Shown here in pieces: positions 55,261 through 64,000 of a stretch of 64,000 nt of DNA (positions are counted from its first letter, which is position 1; each line of letters opens with the position of its first letter). Both the position numbers and the translations under genes were made by a program. The stretch comes from Nostoc spongiaeforme FACHB-130 (GTDB taxonomy: Bacteria; Cyanobacteriota; Cyanobacteriia; Cyanobacteriales; Nostocaceae): NCBI RefSeq assembly GCF_014698475.1, contig NZ_JACJTB010000005.1, positions 1-64,000 of the forward strand, in the 5' to 3' direction. The notes under the pieces were generated by a model. It was not told the DNA's origin. It searched no databases and saw nothing but the letters and a program-made list of their open reading frames with translations.

Positions 55261-56988
55261 ATGCTGGAACATGATGTAATTATTGTTGGGGGAGGATTGG
55301 CAGGTTGTCGGGCGGCGGTGGAAATTGCCCGTACTGACCCCAGTTTAAATGTTGCTGTCGTCGCCAAAACTCACCCTATTCGTTCTCACTCGGTTGCAGC
55401 CCAAGGCGGGATGGCTGCATCGCTAAAAAATGTTGATACCGCAGATTCTTGGGAAGCACATGCTTTTGATACTGTCAAAGGTTCTGATTACCTAGCAGAC
55501 CAAGATGCAGTCGCAATTCTCACCCAAGAAGCGCCAGGTGTGGTGATTGACTTAGAACATATGGGTGTTTTATTCTCGCGCTTACCTGATGGACGCATCG
55601 CCCAACGAGCTTTCGGCGGCCATTCTCACAATCGCACCTGTTACGCGGCTGATAAAACTGGTCACGCAATTTTGCATGAATTAGTCAATAATCTGCGGCG
55701 TTACGGTGTGCAGATTTATCAAGAGTGGTACGTAATGCGCCTGATTTTAGAAGAAGGGCAGGCGAAGGGTTTGGTGATGTATCGCTTATTGGATGGGCAT
55801 ATCGAGGTAGTCAGGGCAAAAGCAGTGATGTTTGCCACTGGTGGTTATGGTCGCGTTTATAACACCACTTCCAATGATTATGCTTCTACAGGTGATGGTT
55901 TGGCGATGACAGCACTTGCAGGTTTACCCCTGGAAGATATGGAGTTTGTGCAGTTCCATCCTACAGGCTTATATCCAGTCGGGGTGCTGATTTCCGAAGC
56001 TGTGCGGGGAGAAGGGGCGTATTTAATTAATTCTGAAGGCGATCGCTTCATGGCAACCTACGCACCCAGCCGTATGGAACTAGCTCCGCGTGATATTACC
56101 TCACGAGCGATCGCCTACGAAATTCGGGCGGGGCGTGGTGTGCATCCCGATGGTAGTGCTGGCGGCCCCTTTGTATATCTCGATTTGCGCCATTTGGGTA
56201 AAGAAAAAATCATGAGTCGCGTTCCCTTCTGCTGGGAAGAAGCCCACCGCTTAGTCGGCGTTGATGCAGTAACTCAACCAATGCCAGTCCGCCCGACAAT
56301 TCATTATTGTATGGGTGGCATCCCTGTGAACATTGATGGTCGAGTCCGCAGTAGTGGTGATGGTTTAGTTGAAGGCTTCTTTGCTGCTGGGGAAACAGCT
56401 TGCGTTTCTGTTCACGGCGCAAATCGTCTAGGTAGTAACTCGCTACTAGAATGTGTAGTTTATGGCAAACGCACTGGAGCGGCGATCGCTCAATATGTAC
56501 AAAAACGTAAATTACCCTCTATTGAAGAACAACGTTACATCAAAGAAGCCCAGCAAGAAATTCAAGCCTTACTAGAACAGCCAGGACAGTACCGGATTAA
56601 CCAAGTCCGCCAAGCCTTTCAAGATACCATGACCGAATTCTGCGGCGTTTTCCGTACTCAAGAATTAATGAGTCAAGGGTGGGAAAAAATCACAGAAATT
56701 CAACAAAAATATTCTCAGGTTTACTTAGACGACAAAGGTAGCTGCTGGAATACCGAATTAGTAGAAGCTTTAGAACTGCGAAGCTTAATGGTAGTTGGGC
56801 AAACCATCTTAGCATCAGCCTTAAATCGCCAAGAAAGTCGCGGCGCACACTTCCGCGAAGACTTTCCGCAGCGCGATGATGTAAAATTCCTCCAACATAC
56901 AATGGCTTACTATTCACCCGCCGGAATTGATATTCAATATCGTCCAGTGGTGATTAATATGTTTGAGCCACAGGAGAGAAAGTATTAA
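55261..56988 (+). CDS. sdhA: Succinate dehydrogenase/fumarate reductase flavoprotein subunit
   Basis: 575 residues from the ATG at 55261; a TTG at 55246 would add five. FAD-binding start [20 protein letters not shown], the covalent-FAD histidine H43 in SHSVAAQGG, the substrate-site [16 protein letters not shown] and the conserved [14 protein letters not shown] near the C-terminus. Oxidises succinate to fumarate and feeds electrons to the quinone pool of the thylakoid. No SdhB or membrane anchor gene is adjacent, as is usual in cyanobacteria. Confidence 0.96.
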   Translation: MLEHDVIIVGGGLAGCRAAVEIARTDPSLNVAVVAKTHPIRSHSVAAQGGMAASLKNVDTADSWEAHAFDTVKGSDYLADQDAVAILTQEAPGVVIDLEHMGVLFSRLPDGRIAQRAFGGHSHNRTCYAADKTGHAILHELVNNLRRYGVQIYQEWYVMRLILEEGQAKGLVMYRLLDGHIEVVRAKAVMFATGGYGRVYNTTSNDYASTGDGLAMTALAGLPLEDMEFVQFHPTGLYPVGVLISEAVRGEGAYLINSEGDRFMATYAPSRMELAPRDITSRAIAYEIRAGRGVHPDGSAGGPFVYLDLRHLGKEKIMSRVPFCWEEAHRLVGVDAVTQPMPVRPTIHYCMGGIPVNIDGRVRSSGDGLVEGFFAAGETACVSVHGANRLGSNSLLECVVYGKRTGAAIAQYVQKRKLPSIEEQRYIKEAQQEIQALLEQPGQYRINQVRQAFQDTMTEFCGVFRTQELMSQGWEKITEIQQKYSQVYLDDKGSCWNTELVEALELRSLMVVGQTILASALNRQESRGAHFREDFPQRDDVKFLQHTMAYYSPAGIDIQYRPVVINMFEPQERKY

Positions 56989-57026
56989 ATAAATTGAGGA
57001 GGTAGTGTTAATAAAGGTTTTCCTAT

Positions 57027-57146
57027 TAGGACTTACGCAAATTTATGAAAAAACGTAGACGCGCAAGCGGCTTCCCGCAGGGTACCGCAAAGAACGCAAA
57101 GGACAAGAAGTAAAGAGGGTTTTAGAGAGTTCTTGCGTAAGTCCTA
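57027..57146. repeat. 120-bp MITE-like element with perfect 14-bp terminal inverted repeats
   Basis: TAGGACTTACGCAA at 57027-57040 and TTGCGTAAGTCCTA at 57133-57146. No coding capacity. A degraded copy lies at 10190-10292. Confidence 0.85.
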
Positions 57147-57196
57147 CCTATCTCCCAATCAAGTTGTTTACAAGATATAACAAAAATGAAGTGATT

Positions 57197-58099
57197 ATGG
57201 ATTGGGAATGTATCTCAACATTGACCGAACCTTTTACAATTGACTGCATGACTATTAGTGCCAACGGCGAAATTCTTGCTAGTGCTGGTTATGGTCAAAT
57301 TTCAATTTGGCATCTGCCATCTTTTCAACGCCTTTATAGTTTAACAGCGCATGATGATGAAATCCGTAATCTTGCTATAACAGCAGATGGGCGTATATTA
57401 GTTAGTGCCAGTGCTAGCGAACCCACCTCAATAGGTTTAGTTAAAGTTTGGAATACATTAACAGGTGAAGAATTAGGAAGTTGGACAGAAAAAACAGGTG
57501 CTTCAATTGCTATTTCCCTTCATCCTAATAATAAAACTCTAGCAGTAGGCACAGATTTCTATTATGAAAAACCTGCTATTAATCTGTGGAATTTGGAAAC
57601 CTTAAAAAGCCTGGGTAAACTAGCAAAATTTCGTGATGGTATTGACTCATTAGCTTATAGTCCAGATGGTAATACCATTGCGGTGGCTGTAGGTTGTGAC
57701 ATTCAAATCTGTAATATGACTGGTCAAATTCTCTTCAAGCTAACTGACCACATGGATGTAATCGAATGTATAGTTTTCAGTCCAGATGGTAGAAAGTTAG
57801 CAAGCAGTAGTGGTATGGATCAAACTGTGCGACTTTGGAACTTACAAACAGGGAAGCAAGATTACTGTATTTCGACAACAGATGATGATTGTTATCCTAG
57901 TTCTATTGCATTCAGCCCTGACGGTAAAATTTTAGCCAGCAATAGTTACGAATATAATATTCAATTGTGGGATGCAGCAACAGGAGAGTTAATTTGTAAT
58001 TTAGGTCAATCTGAACCAGTTAATTCAGTACTCTTTCCACAAGAAAGAATGTTGATTAGTAGGAGCGGTAGTAATATCAAAATCTGGAGTAAATCATAA
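57197..58099 (+). CDS. WD40-repeat protein, one seven-bladed propeller
   Basis: 300 residues from the ATG at 57197; a TTG at 57164 would add 11 residues within the MITE-flanking sequence. Seven WD40-type blades are visible, with repeats of the form SPDG-x-x-(I/L)A-x-x-...-(I/V)-x-(L/I)W (for example FSPDGRKLASSSGMDQTVRLWN and FSPDGKILASNSYEYNIQLWD). It probably serves as a protein-interaction scaffold. Such stand-alone propellers are common in cyanobacteria. No partner domain or membrane segment is seen. Confidence 0.85.
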   Translation: MDWECISTLTEPFTIDCMTISANGEILASAGYGQISIWHLPSFQRLYSLTAHDDEIRNLAITADGRILVSASASEPTSIGLVKVWNTLTGEELGSWTEKTGASIAISLHPNNKTLAVGTDFYYEKPAINLWNLETLKSLGKLAKFRDGIDSLAYSPDGNTIAVAVGCDIQICNMTGQILFKLTDHMDVIECIVFSPDGRKLASSSGMDQTVRLWNLQTGKQDYCISTTDDDCYPSSIAFSPDGKILASNSYEYNIQLWDAATGELICNLGQSEPVNSVLFPQERMLISRSGSNIKIWSKS

Positions 58100-58207
58100 A
58101 AAATAAACTAGTGATCGCAATCTAATTGTTTTTGAATGAGAGCGTCGCTGGTGTGACCGAGAGTTTAGAGGTTCTGATTTTTTCTAATGGTCAATGGAAG
58201 TTTAACA

Positions 58208-58417
58208 ATGACGAAACCTGATTTTAGCAAAATGACCCGTCAAGAACTGAGAGCCTATATTTTGGCTCATCGAGAAGATGATGAAGCGATTGAGGCTTTA
58301 ATTAAACGTGGAAATCCCAATAGTGCCAAATATCCATTTCCTCAGACTGAAGAGGATTTTCAAGAAATGGAAGAAATACTCAAGCGAAAATTAGGTAGCA
58401 GCGAAGAAGCTGTTTGA
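58208..58417 (+). CDS. Small conserved cyanobacterial protein (DUF6887-like)
   Basis: 69 residues from the ATG at 58208 (an ATG at 58187 would add seven). The core TKPDFSKMTRQELRAYILAHR and DDEAIEALIKRG is a pattern I recall as a widespread short cyanobacterial family (DUF6887). Acidic C-terminus. Possibly one half of a toxin-antitoxin-like pair, but no partner is adjacent except the next gene. Function unknown. Confidence 0.75.
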   Translation: MTKPDFSKMTRQELRAYILAHREDDEAIEALIKRGNPNSAKYPFPQTEEDFQEMEEILKRKLGSSEEAV

Positions 58418-58502
58418 AATATTTTAATTGAGAGGGGCGATCGCACCTGCACAAACTAAAAATTATGCAAGAGTTTGTCTAAATATTCCCTAATAAACAG
58501 CC

Positions 58503-58955
58503 ATGTCTTTCTTAAAACCCTACTCACAAACACTATATAATACCGACTACTTGCAATGGATAGAAACAACTGTAGAAAAATTGCAAAATCAGGACTATGC
58601 AAATGTGGACTGGGAAAATCTCATTGAAGAAATCGCGGACATGGGAAGGAGTGAGCGTCGCAGCCTCAAAAGTAATCTGATTGTGATTCTGGTGCATTTA
58701 CTAAAATGGCAATTTCAGCCTGGACACAGAAGCGGTAGCTGGGAAGCAAGCATTATTGAGCATCGTAGACGTGTAAATGAAGCTCTATATGAATCGCCTA
58801 GTCTGAAATCTTATATTGACAGCATCTTTACAGAGTGTTATTCACAAGCTATTAAGCAGGCAAAAGCTGAAACTGGTTTGCCTATAGAATCTTTTCCTAG
58901 TATCTGCCTCTACAAAATACTAGATGTGATCAATGATGAGTATTTACCTGAGTAA
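58503..58955 (+). CDS. DUF29 family protein
   Basis: 150 residues. The family pattern is clear: YNTDYLQWIETTVEKLQNQDY, DWENLIEEIADMGRSERRSLKSN, HLLKWQFQPGHRSGSWEASIIEHRRRV. DUF29 proteins are small helical proteins abundant in cyanobacteria, with no known function. It lies 85 bp after the DUF6887-like gene and may be co-transcribed. Confidence 0.88.
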   Translation: MSFLKPYSQTLYNTDYLQWIETTVEKLQNQDYANVDWENLIEEIADMGRSERRSLKSNLIVILVHLLKWQFQPGHRSGSWEASIIEHRRRVNEALYESPSLKSYIDSIFTECYSQAIKQAKAETGLPIESFPSICLYKILDVINDEYLPE

Positions 58956-59084
58956 ACAGACATACAGCAGAATTCAGGAGTCAGAATTCAGGATAATCAT
59001 TTAGATATCTCGACAATCGTGAAAGTTGTACTCCTGATCCTCTCTGCGTCTCTGCAACTCTGCGTGAGGTGAATTATCCAGCAA

Positions 59085-60008
59085 TTATGCAAAACTATCA
59101 ATTTTTACACAATGCTCCCAGGCTAACTTTGCCGCACCTACCATTCCCGCAGAGTTACCCAATTCAGCAGGCAAAAGTTGTAAACCAAAGCGCGAAGTCG
59201 CCATGACTCGCCGTTCAATTTCTGCTTTGGCGGCTGGGAAGAAAAACTTAAAACTAGCACTAACACCACCACCAATGACGATCGCCTCTGGTGTTAAAAC
59301 ATAAATTAAACTTGCTAACCCCGTTCCTAAATCTCTGCCATATTCTTGCCAAAAGGCCAAAGCTTCACTATCTCCCGCCTCAGCCAAAGCGCCTAATTCC
59401 GCCGGTTCTTTCCCCGTGCGGCGACGAATGGCAATAATTGAAGCATACTGTTCTAAAGAGCCTTGATTGCCACTGTTACACATTGGGCCGTTAGGGTTGA
59501 AGGTGATTAAACCAAGTTCGCCACCTGCGCCACGATGTCCGACAAACAATTTCCCATCCAGAATAATTGCACCGCCAACCCCGGTTCCCAAGGTCAACAT
59601 AATGAAATTTTGCCAGTTACGACCGGCTCCTAACCAAGCTTCGGCGACTCCTGCACAATTGGCATCGTTAGCAATGACAGTGGGTTTGCCTGTTTTGGCT
59701 TCTAACCAGTCAGCTAAAGGAACATTATGCCACTGGGGTAAGTTAATGGCGATTTGAGCAATGCGTCCTGTCGCATCTGCGGGGCCAGGAGTACCGACAC
59801 CAATGGCAATAGTTTGATTATCTGGGTCAATTTGCGCGATCGCATCTACCATTACACTCAACACAGCTTCTGGAGTTGCTGGTTGGGGCGTTTCCACCTT
59901 TAATGATTGCAAGCAAGTACCATCTTGGCTGAACCGCCCTAGTTTAATTGCTGTTCCCCCGACATCAATCCCAATTACTTCTGGTTTAATCACAATTGCA
60001 TATCCCAC
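59085..60008 (-). CDS. ROK-family glucokinase with unusual zinc motif
   Basis: 307 residues. ATP-binding IGIDVGGTAIKLG, catalytic aspartate D115 in VIANDANCAG, and LTLGTGVGGAI. In most ROK proteins a Cys3-His zinc site follows (H...CxCGxxGCxE). Here the corresponding residues are C177, S179, S184 with L167 in place of the histidine, so the zinc site is largely lost. It probably phosphorylates glucose from glycogen or trehalose metabolism. Cyanobacterial glucokinases may share this change. Stand-alone gene. Confidence 0.9.
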   Translation of the reverse strand: MGYAIVIKPEVIGIDVGGTAIKLGRFSQDGTCLQSLKVETPQPATPEAVLSVMVDAIAQIDPDNQTIAIGVGTPGPADATGRIAQIAINLPQWHNVPLADWLEAKTGKPTVIANDANCAGVAEAWLGAGRNWQNFIMLTLGTGVGGAIILDGKLFVGHRGAGGELGLITFNPNGPMCNSGNQGSLEQYASIIAIRRRTGKEPAELGALAEAGDSEALAFWQEYGRDLGTGLASLIYVLTPEAIVIGGGVSASFKFFFPAAKAEIERRVMATSRFGLQLLPAELGNSAGMVGAAKLAWEHCVKIDSFA

Positions 60009-60033
60009 ATTTCAGTTGTGATACAGAAATGTA

Positions 60034-60240
60034 TCACTTGTGTTTGTCCGTGATGTAATCGGTTGATTCATCAGAACGTGAAGAAGCAACTTGTAAACTA
60101 GTATTTGGGTAATAATTAACACCTGATTGCCCCTGGGAAGCTGCAACTGAGGTACTACTCAAAATACCAGCCAGAGCAATAGAAAGCATAAATCCACCCG
60201 TGGCAGCAGCAATTAAACTAAGGTTATCTTTCACACGCAT
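60034..60240 (-). CDS. Small exported or membrane-anchored protein
   Basis: 68 residues. One hydrophobic stretch from about residue 8 to 30 (AAATGGFMLSIALAGILSS) followed by AAS, like a signal peptide or anchor, then a polar 35-residue tail. No family recognised. Gene order (25 bp from the ROK gene) hints at co-transcription. Confidence 0.5.
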   Translation of the reverse strand: MRVKDNLSLIAAATGGFMLSIALAGILSSTSVAASQGQSGVNYYPNTSLQVASSRSDESTDYITDKHK

Positions 60241-60319
60241 CTCTCAGTAAATATTACAAATTTAGTCAAGAGTCAAAAGTAACTAAAAAATCACTATTCA
60301 GACTTTATACTCCAGTTGA

Positions 60320-61216
60320 CTATTTCCGAATCCCATTTTCTCCCCGCAAACGAGGATTGACAAATTCATTTAACCCCTCACCGAGTAGGGATAACCCTAC
60401 TACCATCAATGTCATAGCTAAACCAGGAAACAGTGTCGTCCACCAAACCCCTGTAGGTAATGCTTCCAGGGCTTGTTTTAAATCATGTCCCCATTCTGGT
60501 ACTTCTTCCGGTAGTCCCAGCCCCAAAAAGCCTAAACCGCCCAATACTAAAATTGCATCGGCGGCGTTGAGGGTAAATAATACAGGTACGCTTTGAATGA
60601 CGTTGAAAAATAAATAACGCGACAGCACAATCCATGTAGACGCGCCCATTGCTTGTGCGGCTTCGATGAAGACTTCTGTTTTTACACTCACTGTATGGTT
60701 GCGAACCACGCGGTAATATTGGGGAATGTAAGCAATACTAATAGCGATCGCTGCATTTAATATCCCTCGCCCCACCACAAAGGCCAGCGTCACAGAAAGT
60801 AATAATCCTGGTAAGGTGTAAATACTATCCATGAGAAACAGCAACACCTTATCTAACCTACCGCCAAGATAGCCACTCACCATCCCCAGAGGTACACCAA
60901 TTACCATACTCAGAGCCGTGGCCAAAATCACCACTTGCAAAGCAGCTTGAGCGCCAAACAAAGTGCGCGAAAATACATCATGACCCAAGCGACTAGTACC
61001 AAACCAATATTTGGCTGATGGTGCTTCTTGAATGGGGTTGGCAAGAAAATCTTTGGGGTTTTGTAGCCATCCCCAAGCCTGCATTACAGGGGCGAAAAAT
61101 GCCAAAAAGATAAAAAACAGGGTGATGGCTAACCCAATAATCATTAATTTCTGGGAAAGATTCGGATTTTTGGCAAAACGTAAAAAAGTTGGCAGCTGAC
61201 GTTTAGTTATGGTCAT
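60320..61216 (-). CDS. ABC transporter permease, Dpp/Opp C type
   Basis: 298 residues with six helices. N-terminal signature helix (MIIGLAITLFFIFLAFFAPV), the FGTSRLGHDVFSRTLFGAQ element of OppC/DppC, and the EAA loop EAAQAMGASTWIVLSRYL for ATPase contact. Imports peptides or, in some relatives, other solutes. No partner permease or ATPase is adjacent, which is not unusual in cyanobacteria where these genes are scattered. The nonamer repeat lies directly upstream of its start. Confidence 0.92.
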   Translation of the reverse strand: MTITKRQLPTFLRFAKNPNLSQKLMIIGLAITLFFIFLAFFAPVMQAWGWLQNPKDFLANPIQEAPSAKYWFGTSRLGHDVFSRTLFGAQAALQVVILATALSMVIGVPLGMVSGYLGGRLDKVLLFLMDSIYTLPGLLLSVTLAFVVGRGILNAAIAISIAYIPQYYRVVRNHTVSVKTEVFIEAAQAMGASTWIVLSRYLFFNVIQSVPVLFTLNAADAILVLGGLGFLGLGLPEEVPEWGHDLKQALEALPTGVWWTTLFPGLAMTLMVVGLSLLGEGLNEFVNPRLRGENGIRK

Positions 61217-61569
61217 GAGCGATCGCCTGCATTCAGCAAGATACGCTGACCATTGTACATAGGGGAGTGGTGAGTTGGGAGTGTGGGAGGTGTGGGGAGT
61301 GTGGGGAGTGTGGGAAGTGTGGGGAGTGTGGGAGGTGTGGGAAGTGTGGGAAGTGTGGGAGGTGTGGGGAGTGTGGGAAGTGTGGGGAGTGTGGGAGGTG
61401 TGGGGAGTGTGGGAAGTGTGGGGAGTGTGGGAGGTGTGGGGAGTGTGGGAAGTGTGGGAAGAAAGATTTCTTCACCATCCTCCCACACCCCTGGATTTCT
61501 CTATTGCTTCTTGCGTCTTGTCTTTCCTCACTTTTCTTCCCTATTCCCCATTCCCAACTCCCGACTCCC
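61217..61569. other. 353-bp intergenic region holding the nonamer repeat
   Basis: Repeat at 61277-61456 plus flanks rich in C on the right (cctcccacacccc near 61480) that are complementary to a repeat unit. No gene: the long frames seen here are repeat artefacts. Confidence 0.7.
61277..61456 (+). repeat. Twenty-unit 9-bp tandem repeat (GGRRGTGTG)
   Basis: Three unit types, gggagtgtg, ggaggtgtg and ggaagtgtg, occur in 20 contiguous copies; the last ten form a 36-bp higher-order pattern A-C-A-B. The G-run on the plus strand recurs every nine bases, which fits the sequence rule for G-quadruplex formation. Confidence 0.9.
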
Positions 61570-62940
61570 CTAAAGATTGCTTTCAATCAACTGGCGGTAC
61601 TCGCTCTTTTGTTTCACGCCTTTGATTTCTTTCAACAGTTCTTTGTCCTTAAAAAATTGTACGGTCGGTGTACCTGTGACTCCAGCATTTTCGGCAATTT
61701 CGCGGTCTTTATCGATATCAATTTCCACAAAATGAATTTTGCCGTCGAATTCATCCACTACTTTATTGAGTATGGGTTTGAGGGTATGACAAGGGCCACA
61801 ACCAGGAGCGACGTATTTGACAATCAGCAAGCGATCGCTTTCATGGAATAATTTCCGTAAAGCATAACCACCTTCATGACGTGTTGACTGTAAATTAAAC
61901 CCGGCTGCTTCCTCCGCTTCCGTTTTCTTTTGGGCTGGCTGAGTTTCTAACTCATTATTGATTGTTGGTTCTTGATGAAACTCTTGAATCAAAGCATTAG
62001 AAGACAACCAACGTTCTGTCAACAACGCCGCCATACAACCAGTACCCGCAGCTGTAATTGCTTGGCGATATTCGTGGTCTTGCACATCACCAGCAGCATA
62101 AACACCCTCAATACTGGTTTCTACAGAACCATGTTTTGTGACAATGTAACCCACCTCATCAAGTTCTAGCTGTCCTTTAAATAAAGAGGTGTTGGGAGTG
62201 TGACCGATCGCATAAAATAAACCCTTGGCGTGAATTTCACTTTCTGCACCCGTTTGATTATTGCGAACTTTCACCCCATCCATGTGACCATTACCAAACA
62301 CGTCTACAACTTCTGTGTTCCAATGCACTTGGATTTTCGGGTTACTTAAAACTCGGTCTTGCATAGCTTTGGAAGCCCGCATCTTATCAGACCGCACCAA
62401 CAAGTTAACCTTGGAACCATATTTAGTTAGGTAAATTGATTCTTCTGCGGCTGAGTCACCAGCACCAATTACCGCTAACTCTGCACCGTGGAAAATTGGT
62501 GTTGCACCATCACAAATCGCACAAGCAGAAATTCCCCGACTCCAAAACTGGGATTCACTGGCTAAACCCAAACGTTTCGCAGTTGCACCAGTGGCAATAA
62601 TTAAACTGTGGGCTTTAACTTCTCTTTCTTCAGAGCGCACAGTAAACGGACGCTGACTTAAATCAACAGATATCACATCTTCAGTATATAACTCAGCCCC
62701 CCAACGCTCGGCCTGTGCCTTCATCCGATCCATCAGTTCCGGCCCTGTAATCCCTTGCGGGAAGCCAGGAAAATTTTCTACCTCCGTCGTTGTCATCAGC
62801 TGTCCACCCGGCAATCCTCCAGCTTGGAAACCTTCAAAAACAACAGGTTTCAGATTAGCTCGTGCTGCATAGATAGCAGCAGTGTAACCTGCTGGCCCAG
62901 AACCAATAATCACTACGTTTTCTACTGTTGGGTTAGACAT
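61570..62940 (-). CDS. trxB: NADPH thioredoxin reductase with fused thioredoxin domain (NTRC)
   Basis: 456 residues from the ATG at 62940, which directly precedes [17 protein letters not shown]; starts further up (63024, 62958) add a hydrophobic stretch unlike the family. The reductase part has its FAD and NADPH sites and the redox CAIC motif at 140-143. The C-terminal thioredoxin domain has CGPC at 381-384 ([12 protein letters not shown]). NTRC supplies reducing power to 2-Cys peroxiredoxin and other targets in cyanobacteria and chloroplasts. Confidence 0.94.
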   Translation of the reverse strand: MSNPTVENVVIIGSGPAGYTAAIYAARANLKPVVFEGFQAGGLPGGQLMTTTEVENFPGFPQGITGPELMDRMKAQAERWGAELYTEDVISVDLSQRPFTVRSEEREVKAHSLIIATGATAKRLGLASESQFWSRGISACAICDGATPIFHGAELAVIGAGDSAAEESIYLTKYGSKVNLLVRSDKMRASKAMQDRVLSNPKIQVHWNTEVVDVFGNGHMDGVKVRNNQTGAESEIHAKGLFYAIGHTPNTSLFKGQLELDEVGYIVTKHGSVETSIEGVYAAGDVQDHEYRQAITAAGTGCMAALLTERWLSSNALIQEFHQEPTINNELETQPAQKKTEAEEAAGFNLQSTRHEGGYALRKLFHESDRLLIVKYVAPGCGPCHTLKPILNKVVDEFDGKIHFVEIDIDKDREIAENAGVTGTPTVQFFKDKELLKEIKGVKQKSEYRQLIESNL

Positions 62941-63113
62941 ATATCTATACGAACTCATAACGACTACGCTTAATATAACATAACCATAGATTGAGAGGGA
63001 AGGTAGATAAATGGGAATACTCAAACTTAAGCCAATTCTTTTTAGTCATGCTACTGCCAAAAACAGGTATTAGGACAGACTGTCAAGAATGCAATCACAG
63101 GAGCAATTTACCT

Positions 63114-64000
63114 ATGAATAACCCAACATTAGACTTAAAAGAGAAAATTCGTCAGCAGTTTGAAGCAACTCCATACCCTAATAATTCTGTGGAGGAAACA
63201 CCTAAAAATAAACTGAATTTGCTTTACGTTTATAATTTTGTCACATCTTTCTATTTAAGAAACCAAGAAATTATAAATACTAAAGATAAAGTTATTTTAG
63301 ATGCGGGTTGTGGTTCTGGTTATACATCACTAGCCCTAGCAGAAGCCAATCCTGATGCCAAGATTATCGGTGTTGATTTATCAGCAGAATCCGTAAAATT
63401 AGCACGCCAAAGATTGCTATATCATGGCTTTGATCATGCAGAATTTTATACACTTTCTATTGAAGATTTACCCCAGTTAGGGATGCAATTTGACTATATT
63501 AACTGTGATGAAACCCTTTATTTGCTGCCAGATCCAGTTTTAGGTTTGCAAGCAATGAAATCTGTTTTGCAACCTCATGGAATTATTCATACTAATTTAC
63601 ATAGTTACCGCCAAAGATTTTATTATTACCAAGCTCAAGAACTTTTTCAACTAATGGGATTACTAGATAGTACGCCTCAAGAACTGGAGGTTGAATTAGT
63701 TCGAGAAACAATGCAAGCTTTAAGAGACGACGTAGTTCTCAAACAAAAAGCTTGGGATAGCGCCTTTGACCAAGCACCTAATTTAGCTTTAGTTAATCAT
63801 TTGCTCCAAGGGGATAAAGGCTACACAGTTAAGCAAATGTTTGCCATGCTGCAAGCTACTGACCTGGAATTTATCAGTATGGTGCAATGGCGGCATTGGG
63901 AACTGATGGATTTATTTAAAAATCGAGATGATTTGCCCGCTTTTCTAGCCATGAGCCTCCCTGAACTTTCGCTAGAGGAGCAGTTACATATATTTGAACT
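63114..64000 (+). CDS. Class I SAM-dependent methyltransferase, cut by window edge
   Basis: At least 295 residues; the frame is open to the last base. ATG at 63114 is preceded by caggag eleven bases away. SAM-binding motif I is VILDAGCGSGYTSLALAEA near residue 60 and motif II-type IIGVDLSAESVKLARQRL follows. The opening QQFEATPYPNN is a pattern of cyanobacterial methyltransferases of unknown substrate. The rest of the gene, and any fused domain, lies beyond the window. Confidence 0.85.
   Translation, partial: MNNPTLDLKEKIRQQFEATPYPNNSVEETPKNKLNLLYVYNFVTSFYLRNQEIINTKDKVILDAGCGSGYTSLALAEANPDAKIIGVDLSAESVKLARQRLLYHGFDHAEFYTLSIEDLPQLGMQFDYINCDETLYLLPDPVLGLQAMKSVLQPHGIIHTNLHSYRQRFYYYQAQELFQLMGLLDSTPQELEVELVRETMQALRDDVVLKQKAWDSAFDQAPNLALVNHLLQGDKGYTVKQMFAMLQATDLEFISMVQWRHWELMDLFKNRDDLPAFLAMSLPELSLEEQLHIFE

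Noticed and set aside
61213-61851. Several long open frames with CGECGK, PHSPHF or GVGSV repeats
   Set aside because: They are translations of the 9-bp tandem array in all frames; the array has no stop in most frames.

Overview
The window looks like chromosomal DNA of a filamentous, probably heterocyst-forming cyanobacterium (Nostoc/Anabaena group). The evidence is the very frequent HIP1 octamer GCGATCGC, heptameric tandem repeats, small palindromic and MITE-like dispersed repeats, and cyanobacterium-typical proteins: a short Hfq, the NTRC thioredoxin reductase-thioredoxin fusion, DUF1995, a DevBCA-type exporter, and DUF29/DUF6887/Uma2 family proteins. No rRNA, tRNA, CRISPR array, complete insertion sequence or phage gene was seen.

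Region 1 (about 97-35927, all on the minus strand) is a 36-kb surface-polysaccharide island. It holds many glycosyltransferases (GT4, GT2, GT8, GT47/exostosin-like, one unclassified GT-A-like and one membrane GT-C-like protein). It also holds four hexapeptide or other sugar acyltransferase and tailoring genes, two DegT-type sugar aminotransferases, an NAD-dependent epimerase/dehydratase, a Gfo/Idh oxidoreductase and a Wzm/Wzt ABC exporter. Three sub-modules stand out. (a) 10483-14103: a decaprenyl-phosphate phosphoribosyltransferase homologue, a HAD phosphatase, a small SMR-type membrane protein and a GT-C-like membrane protein, which together could make, flip and use a polyprenyl-phospho-pentose. 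(b) 24067-31290: sugar-nucleotide genes resembling the Wbp/Wlb route to diacetamido-uronic acids, plus a second aminotransferase/epimerase/acyltransferase set. (c) 18272-24021: a glycosyltransferase, a Tat-signal protein and a 1023-residue DUF4082/Ig-like/dimethylformamidase-like protein in one tight run.

Region 2 (35928-39234) is a long AT-rich intergenic stretch with a 29-bp tandem duplication, followed on the plus strand by a Wzc-like co-polymerase and BY-kinase that probably controls chain length and export of the island's product.

Region 3 (39426-48831) is mainly housekeeping: a small membrane protein, tex, dapF, hfq, a Kef-type K+/H+ antiporter, a GT-39-like membrane glycosyltransferase and a TetR regulator.

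Region 4 (48832-53290) is a DevBCA-type ABC exporter operon. It is divergent from the TetR gene across two near-identical tandem operators, and an inverted Uma2 gene plus a palindromic repeat lie between devC and devA.

Region 5 (53291-64000) is a mixture: MITE-like elements, DUF1995, a small membrane protein, sdhA, a WD40 propeller, two small cyanobacterial families, a ROK glucokinase, an Opp/Dpp permease, a 20-unit nonamer repeat, NTRC, and a methyltransferase cut by the right edge.
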